A DNA stretch of 13,970 nt, from positions 1 to 13,970 of the forward strand of contig BBXU01002198.1 in assembly GCA_001598975.1 (NCBI GenBank). Reading direction: 5' to 3'. The DNA is from Parachlorella kessleri. Lineage: Eukaryota > Chlorophyta > Trebouxiophyceae > Chlorellales > Chlorellaceae. Shown piece by piece: positions 7,569 to 13,970 of the stretch. The translations under genes and the position numbers were made by a program. Position 1 is the stretch's first letter. Each line of letters begins with the position of its first letter. The notes beneath the pieces are model-generated. The model did no database searches and was not told where the DNA came from. It worked only from the letters and a program-made list of their open reading frames with translations.

Positions 7569-10500
7569 ATGTCTCTTGATGATGTCGGGGGCCCAGTGCA
7601 GACAGATGCGGCAGAGGAGGCAGGGGGTGTGAGCATTGGTAGCCAAGACTGGAGGAAAGCATTGAACGCCGTAGTACCCTGTGTGGTGGTGTTGAAAGTG
7701 GTGAGATGTTTACTTGCATGTCATCAACCCGTTTTGGTTGTGTGTTTCCTTTGGAGCTCCCAGCTGTGCGACCATCCCTATACGTATTGGGTGGGGCTGG
7801 CGGCTGTCTTGTCGCTGGGGGCAACTTATACAGATTGTGTGCCTTGGCAACCTGGTATTGCTGGATGCCGCACTGGGTTGGGTTTTGTGTGCTCTGCCAG
7901 GACAATCAACCAACCGCTTAGTGTTTTCCCTTGAAGCCATGGGTCCTGTGGCAGAGACAACTTGCTAGTGTGTCCCTGCAAACGTCACGTCCGGAGCAAG
8001 TCTGCCCACCAGCAGTGGGTGGTGGCCGCTGTGTTGGCTGCAGACCCAGACCCGCGCTTTTGACACGGAGGGAGCGGGCTCATCCTATGCCACCGGCTTC
8101 ATAGTAGACAAGAAGCGGGGCATCATCCTTACTAATCGCCACGTAGTCACGCCAGGCAAGCACGCTCTGTGTGCTCCCAGGCTTGCTGTGCGACAGCCTG
8201 CAGTGGCCCTTGCCGCGGCCCTTGCCCACAGCGGACCTGAAGCTGCTGCATAGTAAAAGTCTTCTGAAGTTTACTTCCCGGCCGCTGGGCAGCGGCCCGT
8301 CTGTTGCAGAGCGTAGGGCATGAAGCAATTGGTGTGTAAGCTGCAGGCCCTATTGTGGCTGAGGCGGTGTTCCTTAACAGGGAGGAGGTGACGGTGCAGC
8401 CGCTGTACTATGACCCAGGTAGGGGCACCCCACCGCATGGGACTCCACCTGCATGACCAGCCCCGTTGGCAGGCCCAAGCTGTGCTTCAGGCGTGGTACG
8501 CTTGATAAGCTGGAGTACAGGTGTTTCATGTGTTGATGACCTCGAAGTAGCTCTGCCGTCGTGGGCCAGATAACACTCATGGTTGCAAGCATGGGGTCGG
8601 GGCCTTGGGGTGTGCCAAGAGGTGGGCTCCGCCTTCCCTTCAGTGTGCTGTGCTGTGCTGTGCTCTGGTGGGGTGGGGTGCCCTCCCGCCTCCCCCTAGT
8701 CTCCATGCGCCTACCCATGCCCCTGGGTCCCTGCACCTGCAGTCCACGACTTTGGGTTCATGCGGTTTGACCCCGGCAAGGTGCAGTTCATGGAGTTTGG
8801 GGAGGTGCCCCTGGCCCCAGAGGCCGCCTGCGTGGGCCTGGACATTCGGGTGGTGGGCAACGACTCGGGCGAGAAGGTAGGTCAGTCAGGCTTGGCGGTG
8901 GTGCTGCGTGCTCTGATTGTGGCGGGCTGCGTGCTTTGCTGGTGGAGGGCTGCGTGCTTTGCTGGTGGAGGGCTGCGTGGAGGGCTGCGTGCTTTGCTGG
9001 TGGAGGGCTCCGGGGAGGGTGCACAGGACCTACTCGGCTTATGTCGCCGGCATCCAGCCGGCCGGCGCACCAGACAGATAGTTAGGGACACCACTTCAGA
9101 GGCCCTAGATCAGGTGCAGTGCAGCGCACTTAGCGGTATGGCTTGTCGCATCTACGGGCCCGGGGGGGGGCTGCCTTGCTCAATCCTGCAGATCTCCATC
9201 CTGAGTGGCACGCTGGCCAGGCTGGACAGGGATGCACCTCACTACACACGCAAGGTGAGGTCATTTTTGCGGCCTGCAGCTGGCTTGCTCTCAAGCGTGT
9301 CCCAATAGCTTTATTGCTTGGGAGGAGAGGTACTGCCCCGGCCGGAGCAGGTGTTCTGGTCTATGGACAGGCAGTCCTTGACATTCTCACGACACCACAA
9401 TGTGCTCTGTGTGAAGGGAGAAGAACACGATGAAAGGTTGCGCCTTCCTGGTATGGTTGTAGCGCAGAGATAGCAAGTGAAGTCTCACAGTGTGGGCAGC
9501 AGTCAAGGCGGCTGTCTGCACTCATACTGGGCACAGTTGTCCACCGCCTGCCTGGCTACCTGCCTGCCTGGTCCTGGCTGCAGGGGTTCAATGACTTCAA
9601 CACCTTCTACCTGCAAGCGGCCTCAGGGACCAAGGGTGGCAGCAGCGGGTCGCCGGTCATTGACGTGCAGGTGCGCACGGGAGGGTGCTGGCCCGTGGTG
9701 CAGGGAAACGAGAGTAACCTTGCCAGGAGGCATTTACTGCAGGGCAGGTCCTGGCGCCGCTGCTGGCTGTGTGGCAGTGTTGGCGACGGTCCTGGTTCAG
9801 GCAGCATCAAGAGTGCATGGTCTTATGCATGGGGTGGCAGGCGGCTTGGCAGTGGCACCCTCCCCCCTCTCTCAAGGGCACTGCTATGGGGCCATGCAGG
9901 GCCGGGCAGTGGGGCTGAATGCTGGCGGGAAGAACAAGGCGGCGTCCGCCTACTACCTGCCCCTCAACAGGGTGGTACGGGCGCTGGAGCTCTTGCAGGT
10001 GGGCGGTATGAAGTCATTCAAAATGAATCAATGTCCTGCTCATGTTGTGATAAACACCTGTGGCCAGTATCCCTGCTTAAGGTGGGTGATCTTGCCGGCT
10101 GGCACCCAACCTGCTTAGCATACCTCCTGGGCCAGGGGGGTTGCCCTAGGTCTTCGTCTGCCACAGCGCTGCAAGTGCCGTGAGCATTATCGCAGCGCTA
10201 ACCTCTGCTCGGGTGCAGGGGTGTCTGGATGAGCAGCCCGAGGGCTGGTCTGCCACGCGCATCCCCCGCGGCGACTTGCAGGCCACATTCCTTTTCAAAG
10301 GTTTTGATGAGGTGGGACCCGGCGCAGTTTGAGTGTGCGTGAGAGACACCGACACGGTAGCTGCTGTTGCAATTTGACAATGCAATTTGACAATGCAATT
10401 TGACTTTGTCACACAGTTGCTAGTTCGTGTGCGCTGAGAAGCTATGAAGCAGGGAAGGGAGGTGGCTGGGGTGCTACTCCTGGTTCTTGACTTGCTTGCT

Positions 10501-13500
10501 TGCGTGGGGTCAGGTCCGGCGACTGGGGCTGAGAAAGGAGACGGAAGCAGAGGTCAGGGCAGCCCACCAAAGCGCAGCCGCAGCTGGTAAGCAAGCAGCA
10601 CATCAGGGCACAGGCTGGGCCAGCATGCCGCGCTGAAGGCGGGTTGGCTTTTGACTAGTCTACTGCAGGTGTCTGCATGATGCAGTGCTGTTCCAGGCTT
10701 GCACTGCCCGGCTTGCACTGCCAGGCTTGCACTGCCCCTCACCCGCCCCTCAAGCAGTATCGTTGACCAGCGGCAGCAGCTTGTGTGCTCTCCCACAGCG
10801 CCCGCTGTTCAGGAAGCTGCGGTCTGGCTAAGCAGCATCGGCTTATGTCTTACTTCCTGTGCCTCACGCCCTGGAGGCTCTCAGCACCCGGTCGGCAGGC
10901 TCCTGATTATTCTGTCACAAGGACGAAGGTGTCACTGCCGGCCTCCAACCACCTACCTTGCCAACTCATATGCCCCTGGCGCGTCCGGCGCCTGTGTGCG
11001 TCGCAGGCATCGCCGAGTATAGCACCGGCATGCTGGTGGTGGAGTCGGTGGTCCCGGGGGGGCCCGCCGACGGGGTGCTGGAGCCGGGGGATGTGCTGGT
11101 GAGCGTGGCGCGTGCCCAGCGTGGCCGTGTTGTTGCGTGTGTTGTGGTGGTCCCCAGCGGGCAGGCTGGAAATGTTAAGGGGTGAAGCGGGGTGGTACGG
11201 GCAAGTATTTGTCAGGCCAGCTGCGCTGAAGCCACAGCACGGCGGGATGGGCTTGGCCGAGGCGAGGCTGGCTACCTAAGCCTGGGAGCTGGTGGGGAGG
11301 TTCGTTTGGGTGCCATAGGTTGCATTGGGAGATGGGGGGAGGGTGTCCGTAGCATTTTTTTGTCTTCAACTCCCCATGAGGTGCGGCGACTGATGCGTGC
11401 GCGCGCCGGCGGCTGCAGGTGCGCCTGGATGGAGGCATAACCACAGACTTTCTGTCCATGGAGGACCTGCTGGATGCCCGGGTGGGCGCCCAGGTGGCGC
11501 TGGAGTTCCAGCGGGGCGGCAACCCCGTCATCGCCAGCATCAAGGTGCGGCGGCGGGCAAGTGGGGCTGTGCGCTGCTGGCGTGCGGCTGCACCGTTGCA
11601 AGGCAGCCGTGCACAGGTCGCCTGTTGCCGTGCCGGCAGTGCCGGGGAGCAGGTGTCGCAGTGTCTGGGGGTTTTTGCTTGGTGCCCACCGTTGTTCCCA
11701 GGCTCACTTTGGCGGCTGCTCTGTGCCCTAGCACGATCACATCCACCCGGGAGACGCCGTCTGCCTGCCATGCACCATACTGCAACCGCACGCGTCGATC
11801 CTTCCCAGCCGGCCCAGCCCTTGCAGTCTTTCTGTCTGTCCCCCTGCCACCGTGCCGCCCCGTGTGCTGCACCCTGCTGGCGCTTGTGTCACGCCCCAAC
11901 ACGCTGCATTGCCTTGCTGCTGGGCCCAGGTGCAAGATCTGCATGCTGTGACGCCCTCCTCCATGGTGGAGCTGGGGGGCGGCACCGTCCATGAACTGAG
12001 CTACCAGCAGGCACGGAACAACCGCGCAGCCACGGGGCAAGTGTATGTGGCAGAGCCAGGCAAGCAGGAGTGGCAGAGTACACCAACTGCTGGTGTCGCA
12101 AAGTAGGCCACCTGCGGGCGCGAGGCGGGGTTGCCTCGGGAGGGAGAGGGGTGTGCTGTCAGCGGTGGAAGCTGCGCGACAGGGCCGAAACTGGGGAGCC
12201 GTATGAGGGGCGGGGAACCCCGACCAGCGTGGGCCGTGGGGATTAATGCTGCCATGCACGGGCTGGCGCGGGTGTTGTGTTGATGAGCGAATGATGAGTC
12301 AGAAGAGTCATAGCTGGCCGGCTGCATGTCTGGGAGAGCTGGGTGCTGAGAGTCCTATAGCAATGTGGAGCGACGTTGGCAAGGCCGCCCTGCCCCCCCT
12401 CGCTGGCACCTGCAGGGTACCTGCTTGGCAAGGCGGCGGTGCCCAAGTGCGCCATCATCACCGCAGTGGCGGGGCAGCCCACACACACCCTGGACCAATT
12501 TGTGGACACCATCAAGGTAGCAGGCTGCTGCTGTTGGTGACTGCTGCTGCTGCTGCTGCTGGAGATGTTGGCGATGATGGGCTGCTGGGGCTGTGCCGGC
12601 TTGCCGAGAGGATACCGGGCACAGGCACAGGCCTTGCAGCCGGATTGCTAGGTTGCTGCCGTGAGCCAGGCAAGCCCTGGCAGTCATCAGTGCTGGGCCT
12701 GCTTCCCCTGTACTGTGATGAACTCTGCAATGCTGTTGGATGTGAATTGCCTTGCCGTGCTGCAGGGTCTGTCCCATGGCCAGCGGGTGCCCCTGGAGCT
12801 GTACACGTTTGGGGACCGCAACCGCAAAAAGAATGTGCTGCTGCACTGCGACTGGAACTGGTGAGCCGCGTGTCCAGGGAGGAGCACCGGGGATGCTTCT
12901 TGGGTTCTGCTTCCGTGCAGGATAGATCTACAGGGATACGTACTTGGGTTTGGGGGAGCCGGTTTCATAGCTTGCTGGCCTTCAAGTTGTGAGCTGCTCC
13001 TTCCGGGGTCAGGGGAAGGGGGGGTGGCTAGCCATGCCGGCATGCCCTGCACTGGTTACTGCGCTCATGTAGGAGTCCAGAGTGGTTGAGTTACACTAAC
13101 TCTGGGGCACATGCCTGGTGAATTGACTGCTGAGCGGCGGCCCTGTTACATCAGGGTGCAAGTGAGACAGTAGGACAGCCGGGTAACCTGCTTTAGACAA
13201 GCGGCGTAGGGGGAACACCAGCGAAACGACGAGCAGCAGGCAGGAGGGCAGATGCCAACCAAGCATTGGCAGCTGTGTTGCTCTCGACAACCTTTTGCAA
13301 AGTCATTCTTGCACGTGCCCGTTGGCACCTCTTTCTGTCGTCCCTGCCACTGCACCCCCAACCCCTTCTCACACATGTGTATCTTGTGGCAACTGCCCCT
13401 CCTCGCTGCAGGTATGGCCCACCCCGCCGCTGGACCCGCAACGACGCCCGCGGCGTGTGGGACGACCAGGTCGAGTGGCCACACTCCCTGGCGCCTATTG

Positions 13501-13664
13501 CTGCCACCGGCGCTGCTGCTGCTGCTGAAGGCTCTGGGGCCCTGCCGCCGTCCCCCAAGATCTCCTCCCCCCGCATTCAGGTGGCGGCAACACCCTTTGC
13601 CGGCGGGGCGGCCAAGCCGCCCAGGCACCCGGGGGCGCCCCAAGGTGCGCCGGAGATTGGCTAG
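7569..13664 (+). CDS. DEG7: DEG7-type serine protease, first protease domain plus two PDZ domains (3' part likely missing)
   Basis: Fifteen exons join in phase: 7569-7700, 8044-8155, 8347-8418, 8743-8876, 9192-9254, 9584-9670, 9900-9998, 10219-10311, 10514-10586, 11007-11098, 11419-11544, 11930-12059, 12416-12516, 12766-12860, and 13412 onward. The first ~230 residues are a trypsin-fold Deg/HtrA domain with catalytic H77 (TNRHVV), D108 (DPVHDFGF) and S192 (GGSSGSP). PDZ domains follow at about 290-362 and 375-470, then [10 protein letters not shown] and an Ala/Pro-rich linker. Sequence and order match plant DEG7 and yeast Nma111, which continue with a second, degenerate protease half to ~1,100 residues. 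Plant DEG7 is linked to photosystem II repair and Nma111 is nuclear. The N-terminus here is acidic, with no clear transit peptide. An in-frame TAA at 7542-7544 bounds the start. The end is uncertain: read-through stops at TAG 13662-13664 (553 residues), but donors at 13581 (CAG|GTGGCG) or 13645 (CAAG|GTGCGC) probably lead to exons outside the window. Confidence 0.9.
8156..8346 (+). other. GC-AG intron (DEG7 intron 2)
   Basis: The donor reads CCAG|GCAAGC and the acceptor CTGCAG. This boundary is required to join NRHVVTP to [11 protein letters not shown] as in the family; the split codon is G|GC. No nearby GT donor gives the same conserved junction. Confidence 0.8.
8925..9005 (+). repeat. 23-bp minisatellite in DEG7 intron 4
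   Basis: Three exact copies of the 23-nt unit GGCTGCGTGCTTTGCTGGTG+GAG lie at 8925-8947, 8948-8970 and 8983-9005. A 12-nt partial unit (8971-8982) sits between the second and third. The tract is wholly inside the intron 8877-9191. Confidence 0.9.
10369..10404 (+). repeat. 13-bp tandem repeat in DEG7 intron 8
   Basis: GCAATTTGACAAT is present twice (10369-10381, 10382-10394), followed by a 10-nt partial copy (10395-10404). It is AT-rich compared with its surroundings and lies inside intron 10312-10513. Confidence 0.9.
10696..10737 (+). repeat. 14-bp tandem repeat in DEG7 intron 9
   Basis: Three copies of GGCTTGCACTGCCM (last base C, A, C) lie at 10696-10709, 10710-10723 and 10724-10737, inside intron 10587-11006. 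Confidence 0.9.
12060..12415 (+). other. GC-AG intron (DEG7 intron 12)
   Basis: The donor is again CCAG|GCAAGC, with acceptor CTGCAG, joining VYVAEP to [10 protein letters not shown] with split codon G|GG. Reading through reaches an in-frame TAG at 12103-12105. The conserved family sequence runs straight across this join, so the GC donor is needed. Confidence 0.8.
12541..12561 (+). repeat. (CTG)7 microsatellite in DEG7 intron 13
   Basis: Seven perfect CTG units lie inside intron 12517-12765. They are not coding in the spliced gene; the minus strand reads as poly-Gln only by chance. Confidence 0.9.
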
Positions 13665-13970
13665 GCTGGTGGGGACTTCTCACCCATCGTTTCTGGCGAA
13701 GCGGGCCCTGGCACGGATGCAACCGTCCTTTGCTGGCTTGGCTATCCACTCTTGAGAGCTTACAATATCATCATGGTCCCAGCTGTGGTGATGCCAGGAG
13801 AATAGTCAAGTGGGTGGTCGCATGCCAGACCTTGTCCGCCGCCGAGCTCCAAGCGTATGGTGTGACTAGGGGATGCGTGTGCCCCTGCATGGTGGTGCAG
13901 GCAAGGCACCCGCCCCGTCTCCCCTGTCGTTGCCCGCGGCTGGGCTGCCCCGGCGCCACTCGGTTCAGGA
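13665..13970. other. Right-edge stretch with no exon seen; probably DEG7 intron
   Basis: I see no conserved coding segment or plus-strand TGTAA here. A possible acceptor, GGTTCAG, ends at 13968, two bases before the window edge. This fits an intron of a longer DEG7 gene better than an intergenic region, but is not proof. Confidence 0.4.

Noticed and set aside
10799..10836. Possible extra DEG7 exon after TCCCACAG in intron 9
   Set aside because: Neither boundary gives a phase that joins exon 9 to exon 10, and the family sequence needs no insertion there.
12541..12561. Poly-Gln/poly-Leu coding tract
   Set aside because: The CTG repeat is inside intron 12517-12765, whose boundaries are fixed by conserved DEG7 sequence on both sides.
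1..13970. CRISPR arrays, rRNA genes, complete transposons, viral or toxin genes
   Set aside because: Nothing of this kind was seen on either strand; the repeats present are short intronic tandem arrays without spacers or terminal inverted repeats.

Overview
The window looks like nuclear DNA from a green alga, most likely a chlorophycean of the Chlamydomonas/Haematococcus kind. The base composition is GC-rich. Coding exons are short (63 to 161 nt) and separated by introns of roughly 190 to 550 nt. Splice acceptors are nearly always (T)GCAG, introns are G/T-rich on the sense strand, and TGTAA (the usual chlorophycean polyadenylation signal) occurs downstream of a stop codon. The species cannot be named from this sequence.

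Three protein genes are present, all rebuilt by joining exons so that splice phase and protein family agree. (1) On the minus strand, 1513 down to 49: the first four coding exons of a small, basic, lysine-rich protein of the plant FAM133-like type; its C-terminus lies off the left edge. (2) On the plus strand, 2047 to 6475: a complete 11-exon gene for a 370-residue mitochondrial class I haem peroxidase of the cytochrome c peroxidase group. It has a two-part mitochondrial presequence and two active-site residues normally found in ascorbate peroxidase or APX-CcP hybrid enzymes. (3) On the plus strand, 7569 to at least 13580: at least 15 exons of a DEG7-type (Nma111-like) serine protease, covering the whole first protease domain with an intact His-Asp-Ser triad and two PDZ domains. 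The second, degenerate half known in this family is not in the window and probably lies to the right.

The peroxidase and the FAM133-like gene are divergent, with 533 bp between their start codons. A perfect 12-bp palindrome built from two TGACG half-sites sits almost exactly in the middle. Between the peroxidase and DEG7 are the peroxidase 3' UTR with TGTAA signals and the presumed DEG7 promoter and leader. The genes do not form an operon. Peroxide removal and protein quality control are both stress-linked, but their adjacency is not evidence of a joint pathway.

The most unusual observations are the hybrid APX/CcP active site, two GC-AG introns with identical donor sequence in DEG7, a tandemly duplicated splice-acceptor region in the FAM133-like gene, and a possible in-frame 18-codon cassette exon in the peroxidase gene. 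I saw no CRISPR array, rRNA gene, intact tRNA, complete transposon or viral gene, and no clearly undescribed multi-gene system.
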